NCBI RefSeq assembly: GCF_023898315.1
Contig: NC_064622.1
Span: 270,931,503 to 270,995,502, forward strand
Direction: 5' to 3'
From: Schistocerca nitens
Taxonomy: Eukaryota > Arthropoda > Insecta > Orthoptera > Acrididae
DNA: 64,000 nucleotides
Shown here: positions 10,500 to 22,784 of the stretch, piece by piece
How positions within the stretch are numbered: the first letter of the stretch is position 1
How the letters are laid out: every line of letters begins with the position of its first letter
Notes under the pieces: model-generated
The model's input: only the letters and a program-made list of their open reading frames with translations
What the model was told of the DNA's origin: nothing
Database searches by the model: none
Program-made: the position numbers and the translations under genes

Positions 10500-13255
10500 A
10501 CACACAAACAGGTGTTACTTATGTGAAGAACGCCGTTCTTGGAGTCCAGAAATTAAATATACTTTCTAATTGTGTCATCTTGCAGTGGATTATATCGTAC
10601 GAGTCTTCGATGTGGAAAACGAAGTCAAGTGAATTTAGCGAGGTAACGCCGACCTACACCCGGAAGTAAATGCACTATCAGAGTGTTGACAAATACTTGC
10701 TACGACGCTGCCATTTCTAGGCTCTCTGACGAGGCAGCTCTTCAGCGAAATGCTTGCCGTGATTCTCCGATACGGTTCTTCCGAGTGGAGACGCGCGCGC
10801 ACGTTTGGTTTTTATGCGGCGTTCTCCCCTGATGGTTTCTGACGTCGCCTTGTGGGCTATGTATACATATGAGACATTCAATTATCATTAATCCAGAATG
10901 ATACAAGTTTCAGCTTCCGGCGTGGAAGAAGGCTGTTGACGCCGACATTATATCATTTCAACGTAGGGAAAGCAAAACGGATCATTCAATGTTTCTCATT
11001 CAACATAAAGCATGTGAGATAATTTTCCGTAACGTTCATAATCATCTAAAAATACAAACGAAGTAAAAATACACCGGAAGCTTATTCGAATTGAATATAA
11101 CACTTTGCACCTCGATGTCGAATTTGTCCACTTGCAATCTTTTGCAGCATACACATAGAATGTCATGATTACCACGAGAATGAAGAAATATGTTGGTAAG
11201 GATGGAAGCAAGAAGAGACGCAGTCAACAAATATTCTATTCCTCATGGCATTCATTTCATTTGACACGTAAGAAGAGGTAAAGCGGGAATTTACTTTCGT
11301 TAACACGAAAGATATGCCGCACATATTGATAACGAGGAAGTCTGCGTCTTCATACGTTTCCTCCTTGAAATCTGTATGCTCTATTATATACTAAGTAGCC
11401 CGATCATTGTTTCAGTAATGTTACCTTCTTGTTTGACCCCGTAACGATGAACAGATTCCAAATGCATGTCTCCCTTCCTGGGTTGTTTTTTGTGTTTTAT
11501 TGCTTGGAATTCCTGAAGCAGACCACTGTGCCTTCCCCCCTCGTGGGTTAGGTCTCAAAACTAAACCGCTTTGTATCCAATGGCATAATTTATCCAGACA
11601 GCATCAGCATAAGACTATCAAACAAAGCCTTCCATTTACAGTTGCAGCACTCTAACCAGCACTGACCAAAGTCTAATCCACGGTCATGGTCCTAAATTAC
11701 CAGCTGTCTGCTACTGTGGCAAAGTCCGTACTACACTTTCGATTCCGCAGCACCATTTTATCTGGTAACACTGTGTAGTTGCACAGTTGTGCTACCAGGT
11801 CTGTCCTCACACTGTCAACTTTATGTATCTCACTTCTCCTGTAGCGTAGATCACGAGGAGCCGAAGTAAATGAGTGTATTCTGCATGACGTAACATTCAG
11901 TATTCCCTTCTTTCATAGCCACTCTTCATGTGCATCGATACCAAATAGGAATGCGAAAACTCTTGCGAGTGAGAGAATGACAATAACAATCGTAACAAGA
12001 ACAAGCAAATAATGAATGATGTTTATTCCAACGCAGAACGAGAATGGCTTTAAATATAAAAATCTGTATCTATGTCTATATCCATATTTATTGATCTTTG
12101 AGTTGGCACAATGCAAATATATTCTTAGCATTTAGTTACTGAATTTAGTTCTGGATGTTTGCAGAGAAAAGGAAAAGTCGGTACTTCTCGCTAGTGTAAT
12201 ATAATGTGAACCAGCAACTACCCTTTCCTTAGAACACGACTCAAGCAGGTCCTCAAGTAGGTAGCAAGGCACTGCTGCATTCTGTTCCCTGACATTGCTC
12301 TGATGACGGTTAATGCAGATAGTTCCGATTATGAAATACAAAACGTATTGCAGGTTAGTTCCTAGGATAGTAACATTAAATTTGCGTTGTAGACGGCACA
12401 TGAACGTGACGACTATCCATATTACCCATCAATATAAAAAGACAATATTTTGGGAATTTAGCAGGATTACTCAAAATGAATTCTGAAATTGGGTGACTGA
12501 CTGCACAGGTGCTAAACGTCGTCAAGAGTATACGATGTCCTAATCGCATTAGGAATATGAAGATCGTCTTCGACAGCTCGCAACTTTCACATTGCTATCT
12601 CCACCCTACTCCAGACAGCCCTCGGTGGAGTTGCACTACGTTGCCGATGTTACGGAAGGCCTTCAAACCGACAACAGACCACATATTGAAAAATACAAGC
12701 GAATTCTCTTGCAGCGTAAGCTTATTGTAACTAATCTAAAAATTATTGGAGAGGAACATTGTCCTATTCAAAAAAAGTAAAATGTTACACACTGTTGACG
12801 TCAAACGGACATTATCTATGTCCTGTCTTGTGTCCTACTCATCTATAATATCAAGTGTACTATGAAAACGATTATATATAATGGATGATAGGGTAATGCA
12901 TTGATACCAGATGGTGGGGGCCGGCCGGTGTGGCCGTGCGGCTCGTAAGAAAAACCGATACGTAACATTTGATTTTTCTTAGTTAACAATCGGATTACGT
13001 GTTGGGTTCGTATCTCCGTCACAGAACTTCACATCATGACTTCATCTTTAAATGCATGCACACTTTGTTACTTCAGAATGGAGGTATATCAGACATCTTT
13101 CGTGGTTAGATAACAGGGACGAAAGGGTCTTGATAGGAGTCACGGTTTATTACAAAAATTGTCGTCTTTTATTTTCAAGTTTAGATTTGGTTACTGGTAT
13201 TGGCCAAAATTTCGGTAATTCATGACTCTTCATGGCTAATCATCAATATGATGTG

Positions 13256-13320
13256 ATTAGATTAGATTACATTAGATTAACTCTTGTTCCATAGATCATG
13301 AATACGACATTTCGTAATGA
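13256..13320. repeat. ATTAGATTAG-type repeat fragment
   Basis: The motif gattagattagattacatta followed by gttccatagatcatgaatac looks like a short tail of a dispersed element. I cannot assign it firmly; a LINE 3' end is possible. Confidence 0.3.
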
Positions 13321-13414
13321 TGTGGAACGTGTCATTTTAATGAAAGATTTCTTTAAATACCATGATTCAATTTCTTTACAACAATTTTTTACACTCTCTC
13401 TCATTGCTTTTTAT

Positions 13415-13417
<3 letters not shown>

Positions 13418-13506
<89 letters not shown>
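13418..13506. repeat. Compound (CT)n(CA)n microsatellite
   Basis: About 28 CT units pass directly into about 16 CA units. Open frames reading Ser-Leu and His-Thr repeats across it are artefacts. Confidence 0.95.
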
Positions 13507-13507
<1 letters not shown>

Positions 13508-15519
13508 TCTTTTTTATTTTTATTTGTATGTTGTGCTCGACTATCGGCGAGGCTCGAAAACGCCTGTGAATGACTTTCTTAGTTTTGAGTACATTTACGA
13601 AAGAAATATAAAAACAACAATGAGAGTTACTGATTTATGATGCTCAGTTTGCAGTCAGTTCTGAGTATTATTAGTAACTACGCTCCAGTCCCTAAACCTA
13701 GTTACAGAAAGCGAATCAGACGCATTACGTATTCCAGGCCGTAGCAGCCGCGACTTGGAGACACCAGCCATGGTCACTTCCCAGACCGCTGTAGGATCAC
13801 ATCGGTTCGTCTTCTTCCTGCTGGTACTGTAACTGAGATTTGGCAACAAGGCAACGTATGTTTGGCAACTCTGTGATCGACGAGTTACTTCCTGGTGTGC
13901 ACGGAATTAAGCCTCAAAGTTCACTTGATTTTACCTGTCATTTCCATTGAATAATCTGAGTTATTATCGCTTGAAGGGTAACAAAAGATTAAAAATTTAC
14001 GGTTTTCAGCCCAGGAAAGTCGTTGCAGGTGGAAACCGCAACTAATCTCGACCTTCAAATAGCGGTTTACGAGTTCTAGTTACTATTGCCGTCGTAATAG
14101 GAAGCTAAGACCCGTACCTTCTCGCCAGCTCTGTGGTAACGTGCTGACCTGTGAAAAAGCGTCTGTTACGGTTCGCAGTTCCAGTCTCACTGACTGTAAC
14201 GTTTTTATCCCTTCTGTGAAAGAGCTACAAGCAGTCAGAACAAACATCAATAAGGAAATCGCAAGAAAATGCTTTCAGCTCATAGTGCAATGTTGAAAAA
14301 CTTACAATGCTGCACAACAGGTAAGGCCTCTTTCCGCTGCTGACAAGCGAATTTTGGGTTCCTAGGAATACGTAACTATATTTATGAAATGCCACATTTG
14401 CATACCTCTTGAGTATGACACAGCATACCAATTAAACACAGACCCAATCAAAATCTAAGTGAGTAGTATTTTACTAATTCGTGTCGATAGAGGCATGCTT
14501 GTGTACAGATACTTTCGTCGTAAGGTTATCATGGTTAGTTTTATTTCATTTCTTAGAATACAGTGCACAATTTTCGTAAGGTTTCCTTTAGTGTTGTTAA
14601 AACAATAGTAAACATGAGAGAGAAATTAATCATCAACGATATATGCGAATTCCCTGATGTTACCTTTGACAGTCTGACAATGCACATGCGGTTTATTGAT
14701 TACATGCATGTAGAAAACTTGTTCTGAGTTAAAGCTGTCAAACAAAGTTTGAAGAAGAATAAAATATCACTACCACACGACGGCTAATGTAGAAAATACT
14801 TTTCTGACATATTATGGCACGATGCGCTCTCCCTGCACATCTTCGAGATGCATCTGCTGCCTGCTGTCTATTACACCTGAATAGAACAAAATGTCAAAGT
14901 AGTTAGCCCTTTTTCCACATGCGACTACGTTGGGTTGAGAAGTGAAGGGAATTATGTTCAAAGTTCCATTAATTTGATACCTTCAGCAGAGAGCATAATT
15001 GCGTTTTAAAAAATGTAGCACTGAATGTATTCGAACTCGCGACATCTTATCTATGCTACAAGCTGACACGTAGCTACAGCAGCTCCAGAGCTCGGCAACT
15101 ATTCCTCCAGAACTTTTGGATTGCACAGCACTGTGAGATTATGCATATGGCCAGGTCTTGACTTCTGAGAGACAAACAGTTACAGCTTTTCTTTTGGACT
15201 GAACGACGTTTTCTAGTAACAGATAGCGCAATAGAATAGCTCAAGTGGAAAGGAACACTTCCTATTTAAACTTCTGCATCCTACACTGTTGGCAGTTGTG
15301 TGTAGGTGGCAGTTACGTGATTTTATTTCTGTGATTACAAAATAGTCGAATGTATGCACTGGGTAGCCGAGGCAGCTAGTTCATGGTGATTCGGTCAACC
15401 AAGTAAATGAATTTACTGAACATGCTGCAAATTACTACAGGGAGCCTGTGTGTCAGAATTCTCATCCAGTGTGGCGCAACTGCGTTACGATAGAAAAATG
15501 ACTCGCAGAGAAGAGGATT

Positions 15520-16920
15520 TCGTGGTCTGTTGGACGGATGGTAGGTTGTTATACCTATGGTCTGGGTTCGATTCCCACTTCCGTCAATGATTTTAGATAG
15601 GGAGAGACAGATTCCATTCTCTCCTGGCTACACCAAGTGAAGGAGATATAATGGCTGCGTGGTCTGAAAATTCACATTAAAGATGATATTCCTTCTTTAC
15701 CAAGTAGACGGTAGGTTGAACCACAATAAAGTCTGGAGTGGCGACATGTAGAAACTCTATCAGCAGTAACCTTTCTTATACTAGTTATTTATTTCAAGTG
15801 ACGACACAAACGCTATGTATGGTCACAGGAAACTTATTCCATCTTTTATTTGAGCTTCTGTATGTCGATAAAATTGGTTCTAAACTGGGAATGCAACTCA
15901 GACCGCCCTTAACTCGGAATCTGATCCCTTCGTGGCAATACAGCTCGGCTACAATTTGTTGTTTGTTCAAAACTGCAGATTCCTCAACACCTTCACATAT
16001 TACGCGTGAATGGGATCGAATCCTGGCCCGGCACTAAAGATTTAATTATGTATTATCAAGCTCTATCATGAGGACACCTATCTGCTGGTGGATAATAATT
16101 TTGATTTTTAATGTATTTTCATTCGTTGTCAACACTAACGATATCTGACGTTTTTAACTCCCAGTGAGACACAGAACTATTTGCGAGATGACTGTAAGTT
16201 CAAGATGCTATTCTGAGCAGCTGGTGGAGAAAAATTCGGTAGCTGACGTCTCTTTGTGTGTAGTCAACAACGATATGTGTGGGGCTCTATTCCCAGTGAG
16301 CGCTGAACTCTTCGTCATATTATTTCAGTTCAAACATGCTCACATGTCACAGCTGGTGCAACAAACCCATATTTAACGTTCGTTTTCTCTAGAATATAAC
16401 AGCGATAGATGCCGGGTTGGAGTCCTGGGAAGGAAAAAATTAATGTTTCGTCTCGTCATTTCAGTTAAAACATCTAGCTACTGCCGCGAAATTCCGATAT
16501 GTCTCATTTGACTGTGCTTCGATAGCAATCCGATTAGGTTCCGGGTTCGAATCCGTGTCCAACACACAGATTTACCTCACGGCATTTCAAGTAAGTTACT
16601 TGTGAAGAAGCAATATTTAACATCTCTCGTAGTTCGTTAACAGGGACAATAGATGCTGGGTAGGAATTCGCGTCTGTTAAAAATGTTTGCGTTATGCAAT
16701 TTAAAGTTGATATTTGCTAACTGATACTGTCTAAAATCGAGTCATATCACTCTCTGTATGCCTAATCAGGAATGACTGTTAGTTTCCGTCAGTCACGAAA
16801 TCTTTGCTTAGTCTGCATGAGCTGGGTTTGAATCCATATGCAGAACAAGACGGTTCGTCGTGTCATTTAATGTTCATACATATTCTCAACTAGCTGCTCG
16901 TGAATAACTTTAATTTTATT
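15520..16920 (+). repeat. Degenerate tandem array of tRNA-like units of about 140 bp
   Basis: A B-box-like motif (consensus tGGGTTCGAATCC) recurs near 15561, 15711, 15883, 16011, 16411, 16541, 16655 and 16821, with weak versions near 16156 and 16288, giving a mean spacing of about 140 bp. A second motif (atttcaagtt or catttcagttaaaac) recurs downstream of most of these, for example near 15792, 16323, 16460, 16588 and 16866. The best unit has gggttcgaatccgtgtccaa at 16543. No unit folds convincingly as a functional tRNA. It looks like an old satellite or tandem SINE array built from a tRNA-like module. Confidence 0.55.
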
Positions 16921-16938
16921 GTCATTTTGTGTTAAATA

Positions 16939-17142
16939 GTTCAAATGGTTCAAATGGCTCTGAGCACTATGGGACTTACCTTCTAAGGTCATCAGTCCCC
17001 TAGAACTTAGAACTACTTAAACCTAACTAACCTAAGGACATCGCTCACATCCATGCCCGAGGCAGGATTCGCACCTGCGACCGTAGCGGTCACGCGGTTC
17101 CAGACTGAAGCGCCTAGAACCGCACGGCCACACCGGCCGGCC
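16939..17142 (-). mobile_element. tRNA-headed SINE (GCCGGCCGG type) at the inverted-repeat breakpoint
   Basis: Read in reverse it is a complete copy: gccggccggtgtggccgtgc head, B box caggTgCGAATCCTGCC-like, body tgatgaccttagaaggtaag and tail ending gagccatttgaaccatttga. Its first 22 bases lie within the right arm and are also present in the left arm (12920-12941); the rest lies in the spacer. The inverted-duplication junction therefore falls inside this SINE. Confidence 0.9.
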
Positions 17143-20100
17143 CCCACCATCTGGTATCAATGCATTACCCTATCATCCATTATATATAATCGTTTTCATA
17201 GTACACTTGATATTATAGATGAGTAGGACACAAGACAGGACATAGATAATGTCCGTTTGACGTCAACAGTGTGTAACATTTTACTTTTTTTGAATAGGAC
17301 AATGTTCCTCTCCAATAATTTTTAGATTAGTTACAATAAGCTTACGCTGCAAGAGAATTCGCTTGTATTTTTCAATATGTGGTCTGTTGTCGGTTTGAAG
17401 GCCTTCCGTAACATCGGCAACGTAGTGCAACTCCACCGAGGGCTGTCTGGAGTAGGGTGGAGATAGCAATGTGAAAGTTGCGAGCTGTCGAAGACGATCT
17501 TCATATTCCTAATGCGATTAGGACATCGTATACTCTTGACGACGTTTAGCACCTGTGCAGTCAGTCACCCAATTTCAGAATTCATTTTGAGTAATCCTGC
17601 TAAATTCCCAAAATATTGTCTTTTTATATTGATGGGTAATATGGATAGTCGTCACGTTCATGTGCCGTCTACAACGCAAATTTAATGTTACTATCCTAGG
17701 AACTAACCTGCAATACGTTTTGTATTTCATAATCGGAACTATCTGCATTAACCGTCATCAGAGCAATGTCAGGGAACAGAATGCAGCAGTGCCTTGCTAC
17801 CTACTTGAGGACCTGCTTGAGTCGTGTTCTAAGGAAAGGGTAGTTGCTGGTTCACATTATATTACACTAGCGAGAAGTACCGACTTTTCCTTTTCTCTGC
17901 AAACATCCAGAACTAAATTCAGTAACTAAATGCTAAGAATATATTTGCATTGTGCAACTCAAAGATCAATAGATATGGATATAGACATAGATACAGATTT
18001 TTATATTTAAAGCCATTCTCGTTCTGCGTTGGAATAAACATCATTCATTATTTGCTTGTTCTTGTTACGATTGTTATTGTCATTCTCTCACTCGCAAGAG
18101 TTTTCGCATTCCTATTTGGTATCGATGCACATGAAGAGTGGCTATGAAAGAAGGGAATACTGAATGTTACGTCATGCAGAATACACTCATTTACTTCGGC
18201 TCCTCGTGATCTACGCTACAGGAGAAGTGAGATACATAAAGTTGACAGTGTGAGGACAGACCTGGTAGCACAACTGTGCAACTACACAGTGTTACCAGAT
18301 AAAATGGTGCTGCGGAATCGAAAGTGTAGTACGGACTTTGCCACAGTAGCAGAAAGCTGGTAATTTAGGACCATGACCGTGGATTAGACTTTGGTCAGTG
18401 CTGGTTAGAGTGCTGCAACTGTAAATGGAAGGCTTTGTTTGATAGTCTTATGCTGATGCTGTCTGGATAAATTATGCCATTGGATACAAAGCGGTTTAGT
18501 TTTGAGACCTAACCCACGAGGGGGGAAGGCACAGTGGTCTGCTTCAGGAATTCCAAGCAATAAAACACAAAAAACAACCCAGGAAGGGAGACATGCATTT
18601 GGAATCTGTTCATCGTTACGGGGTCAAACAAGAAGGTAACATTACTGAAACAATGATCGGGCTACTTAGTATATAATAGAGCATACAGATTTCAAGGAGG
18701 AAACGTATGAAGACGCAGACTTCCTCGTTATCAATATGTGCGGCATATCTTTCGTGTTAACGAAAGTAAATTCCCGCTTTACCTCTTCTTACGTGTCAAA
18801 TGAAATGAATGCCATGAGGAATAGAATATTTGTTGACTGCGTCTCTTCTTGCTTCCATCCTTACCAACATATTTCTTCATTCTCGTGGTAATCATGACAT
18901 TCTATGTGTATGCTGCAAAAGATTGCAAGTGGACAAATTCGACATCGAGGTGCAAAGCGTTATATTCAATTCGAATAAGCTTCCGGTGTATTTTTACTTC
19001 GTTTGTATTTTTAGATGATTATGAACGTTACGGAAAATTATCTCACATGCTTTATGTTGAATGAGAAACATTGAATGATCCGTTTTGCTTTCCCTACGTT
19101 GAAATGATATAATGTCGGCGTCAACAGCCTTCTTCCACGCCGGAAGCTGAAACTTGTATCATTCTGGATTAATGATAATTGAATGTCTCATATGTATACA
19201 TAGCCCACAAGGCGACGTCAGAAACCATCAGGGGAGAACGCCGCATAAAAACCAAACGTGCGCGCGCGTCTCCACTCGGAAGAACCGTATCGGAGAATCA
19301 CGGCAAGCATTTCGCTGAAGAGCTGCCTCGTCAGAGAGCCTAGAAATGGCAGCGTCGTAGCAAGTATTTGTCAACACTCTGATAGTGCATTTACTTCCGG
19401 GTGTAGGTCGGCGTTACCTCGCTAAATTCACTTGACTTCGTTTTCCACATCGAAGACTCGTACGATATAATCCACTGCAAGATGACACAATTAGAAAGTA
19501 TATTTAATTTCTGGACTCCAAGAACGGCGTTCTTCACATAAGTAACACCTGTTTGTGTGTGCATTCGGGAGGACGACGGTGCAATCCCGCGCCCGGCCAT
19601 CCTGATTTAGGTTTTCAATGATTTCCCTAAATCGCTTCAGGCAAATGCCGGGATGGTTCCTTAGGAAGGGCACGGCCGATTTCCTTCCCCATCCTTCCCT
19701 AATCCGAGCTTGTGCTCCGTCTCTAATGACATCGTTGTCGACGGGACGTTAAAACAGTAATCTCCACCTCCTCTGTTCGTGTGTTTAAGGTTGCGATTTG
19801 AGGCTCAGGCAACATCGCAGTGACTATATTCCGCCTCTGGCCGCCAGTGTGTCGTTAGCTCAGAGGTTCCCTTGCGCGTTGCAGTGCTTGTACTATAAGA
19901 CAGAGCAGTTCGAATCACGGTAGAAGCCGCTGACTACAACCTTTTATTTTCCATTTTAATTAATGGAGTTGCAAACTGCTAGTAAAAATTTCTTATGCGA
20001 AATCTGAAGAATGCCTTTAAACATCAATCTTCGTCCGATTTCGACTTAGTAAATTAAGTTAATATCATGGATTTCTGCTTTGCAAATTCCAAGGTGCTTC

Positions 20101-21369
20101 ACTGTAAAATAGACCCTGAAAAGATTCAAACCGACTGTCAACGATATAAATTTGAGCTTTGTTCGTCATATAGGTCTAACATGTCAGAAGGTTGTTTATG
20201 AAGTGCACATGTTCATTAATATAGTTCCCTTCTTCTAAATTTTTGCAATAGCATTTAACTGTAGACGTTTTCTAACACCGGCGTTAGCAATTCCTTTCCG
20301 TTCTCTGAAACCTTCAAAATGACAAATTTTTCTAGTTTAAATCTGATGACCTTAACTATCACTTCCGACCAACAATAAATACTTCATGAACCCATACATG
20401 GAACTCCAAATGTGCAGTGTTCCTGCACTGCTACAGAGCATGCATTGCAAGGTATTCACACAGTTTATCGCATAGACTTACCATAAGGAATGAAACAAGA
20501 ACTGTAATACACTTTACACCACAGACGCTCACTCTGGCTTGACGAAAACATCCAAACATTGACCAAAAGTTGCACAAATAATTGAGTTTGAAAGGAAAAG
20601 AAACGAGGTATGAAGCATTTATAAATTCATCGAATGTAGTGAGGTGGTTTAATTTCGTCCCAGTCTATAAAATTAATTTCGGGCCATACTCAGCTCTTGC
20701 CGATTAATGTAATATAATACCCGCCTACTAATCAGGGCGTCTGTCTCCGTTGCTTTTGAGCGTGAATGGAAATTGTAGAAATTTTCTGTGGAGCAACATT
20801 TAATAATAAAGCGTTTTAAATCATCAAAAGCGAAGAGCGGTAGCAGGCGCTTTCGATAAAGAACGGGGGAGTGCAGCGCCGCTGCTGTCGCCACGGCCGC
20901 TGCCGGTAGCCAGCAAATGGATCCCGGAGCTTTGCCGCATACGGCGTCCAGAGGAGGACAGTCTGCAGGAAATCTGCCGCAAAATCGTTACTGGATAAAA
21001 TTTTGATATCGGTGTGTCACAAAGCGAAATAGATTGAATCTGCGCTACCATTACATTCACGTCTTCAGCATTCAGACAGAAGAGGCTATAAAAATATTTT
21101 ATGCCAGCTGCTCTCGATCCACTGACATTATGAACAGAAACAACGCACGCTACCGCTAGAGCACAGGCGTACTCAGCCTAGAGTTTCTCTATCATGGGAC
21201 AAGTTTTCCTCCAGGAAGTGCCGCAGTCTACAGTGTTGCCAGATTGTGCAGATAACCGGACTTAGAGAATTAGCGAGTTGGCCAGTTTTTTTGTCCCATG
21301 TCGCGATCGGCGCGGACTTAGCCTCTGAAGCGGCCGGCCGCCGGTCAAGTTTTATGTCAAAGAGTGTAC
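17120..21369 (-). repeat. Right arm of the giant inverted repeat (4,250 bp)
   Basis: Reverse complement of 8691-12941 with very few differences. Examples: gcgaagagcgg here against gcgatgagcg as the complement of the left arm, gtgcaaagcgtt against gtgcaaagtgtt, gtgcaactca against gtgccaactca, and cagaaagctgg against cagacagctgg. Because the SINE crossing its inner edge is complete here and truncated in the left arm, this arm plus the spacer is more likely the original arrangement and the left arm the added copy. Confidence 0.95.
19562..19761 (+). mobile_element. SINE-like repeat in right arm
   Basis: Mirror copy of the repeat at 10300-10499, with gaggacgacggtgcaatccc and ccttccccatccttccctaa. 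It was carried along by the inverted duplication, not inserted independently. Confidence 0.6.
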
Positions 21370-21529
21370 ATCACCTCGAGACGCCATTTTGAAACTGTCC
21401 TGCAGCTACGCTATCTGTCGGAAGCGACGGAAACTTAGCGCGCTCACTCAGGAGCTTCAAATAATACATACGAAACGTTTCTCATTCGTAGTATTTTTTG
21501 AAGGTATAGGAAGCTGACCAATGGGGAGC

Positions 21530-22113
21530 CGAGGCCCACGAGAAAATCAGACCGGGGCGCGTGCGTAACGAAGGTAGACCTGAACTCGCTCTCTCGCTCA
21601 GCTCAGCAGACAAAACGCGTTTCTAGACCCTTTAACTCGCTGCTGGGCGTATACGTACTAACGAGAATTGCACCTTCTGCTGGAATCTGCTGTTACGCAC
21701 TGATTAACAGTGCTACAACAAAGTTTAAGATCAATACTTGATATAAATGCTAGAACGGCTTGTTTATAGCATTTAGTCTCTCCTGCTTAACAGTCCTCAT
21801 TTCATACAAGAAGTGGTGCCTTATGCAACTGATAATCATTTTGGCATGATTTTAATTTTATTGTACCCCTGTACAGCCGTAAAAAATTATAAGTAGACCT
21901 ATGGACTTCCGATCATTGTAGGACTAACAACAGTAAGACTCCTTTGTAGCGGATTCCAGTAGAAGACGCAATTCTCGTTTGTACGTACTCACCTAGTTAC
22001 GAGTTAACAGATGTAGAAACGCTGTTTGTCTGCTGAATTGAGCGAGCGAACGAGCGAGCGCAGGCCTACCCTTGTGACATACGCGCCAGGGTCTGTCTTT
22101 CTCGTAGGCCTCG
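21530..22113. mobile_element. Non-autonomous long-TIR DNA element with 8-bp TSD
   Basis: The left end cgaggcccacgagaaaatca and right end tgtctttctcgtaggcctcg are inverted matches. The match continues inward for roughly 150 bases (for example aacgagaattgcaccttctg on the left against gaagacgcaattctcgttt on the right, and cagcagacaaaacgcg against gctgtttgtctgctg). Flanks carry TGGGGAGC on both sides (21522-21529 and 22114-22121), an exact 8-bp duplication. It has no coding capacity. An 8-bp TSD is typical of hAT and a few other superfamilies, but the termini are not classic hAT (CAG), so I leave the superfamily open. Confidence 0.7.
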
Positions 22114-22121
22114 TGGGGAGC

Positions 22122-22571
22122 TCACGTGGGAGAGCTGAGTCGAAGCTTGCCCCGTTTTAAGCGACACAAAGCACTAATACTCCCGTTTCGTCCTTTATAC
22201 GGACGACTTGGCGTTTCCTGAATTTCAGAATTTGTCGAAGCTGCGTTATGGACGCTATGTTGTGAGTAGAGGTTACGTTGTGATGACCGCACTGATGCTA
22301 CGAAGTACGAGGATTACACTGAGATGCCTGCACGCTCTTGCAGCCTGGCGTAATGTTTTGTTTACAGCACTTTCAGGTCTGTAGATGTACTTCCAGTCGG
22401 GTCCAGAATTAACTTCCGTCGTCCAAAGAGACTTACCGTGTTTCATGCTTGCGGCACAGCATCGCTAGTTCAGTTGTACAACTGTGAGGTTAAATGTACC
22501 GATTTCGTTATATTCCTGCTGATTTAACATTGTTCAAAATGTTCCAGTGTGTATAGAATTTTATTTTACTC
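22122..22571. other. No gene seen
   Basis: Single-copy-looking sequence without a recognisable frame or repeat. Confidence 0.4.
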
Positions 22572-22583
22572 TGATTTCCATAA

Positions 22584-22773
22584 GCCCGCCGGAGTGGCTG
22601 AGCGGTTATAGGCGCTACATTCTGGAACCGCGCGACTACGGTCGCAGGTTCGAATCCTGCCTCGGGCATGAATGTGTGTGATGTCCTTAGGTGAGTTAGG
22701 TTTAAGTAGTTCTAAGTTCTAGGGGACTGATGACCTCAGAACTTAAGTCCCATAGTGCTCAGAGCAATTTTTT
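22584..22773 (+). mobile_element. tRNA-headed SINE (GCCGGCCGG type)
   Basis: A full-length copy with the tRNA-like A box (gtggctgagcggttataggc), B box (ggttcgaatcctgcctcggg) and standard body (ttctaagttctaggggactg). The flanks TGATTTCCATA (from 22572) and TGATTTCAATA (from 22774) form an 11-bp TSD with one mismatch. Confidence 0.9.
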
Positions 22774-22784
22774 TGATTTCAATA

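Larger units (their letters stand above)
8691..12941 (+). repeat. Left arm of a giant near-perfect inverted repeat (4,251 bp)
   Basis: Every stretch I compared is the reverse complement of 17120-21369, with coordinate sums staying at 30060-30061. It begins gtacactctttgacataaaa, pairing with ttttatgtcaaagagtgtac at the far end. It finishes with 22 bases of a SINE head (gccggccggtgtggccgtgc, then gg), after which the arms diverge. I found only about six differences, including one 1-bp indel. No open frame over 80 codons is shared with any family I know. The arm contains a SINE and tRNA-like modules but no recognisable gene. Confidence 0.95.
12942..17119. other. Spacer between the inverted-repeat arms (4,178 bp)
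   Basis: Unique DNA between the two arms. It contains a CT/CA microsatellite, isolated tRNA-like motifs (for example about 14150-14200 and, reversed, 15030-15090), a degenerate tandem array at 15520-16920, and most of a SINE at its right edge. I find no coding frame with recognisable similarity. Confidence 0.8.

Noticed and set aside
13298-13640. Ser-Leu/His-Thr repeat proteins over the CT/CA tract
   Set aside because: Translation of a microsatellite. The same applies to 45921-46176, 51960-52308 and 58785-59250.
8691-21369. Protein genes in the inverted-repeat arms (several mirrored frames of 60-90 codons)
   Set aside because: They appear twice only because the arms are duplicated. None resembles a known family, and none is longer than chance allows.
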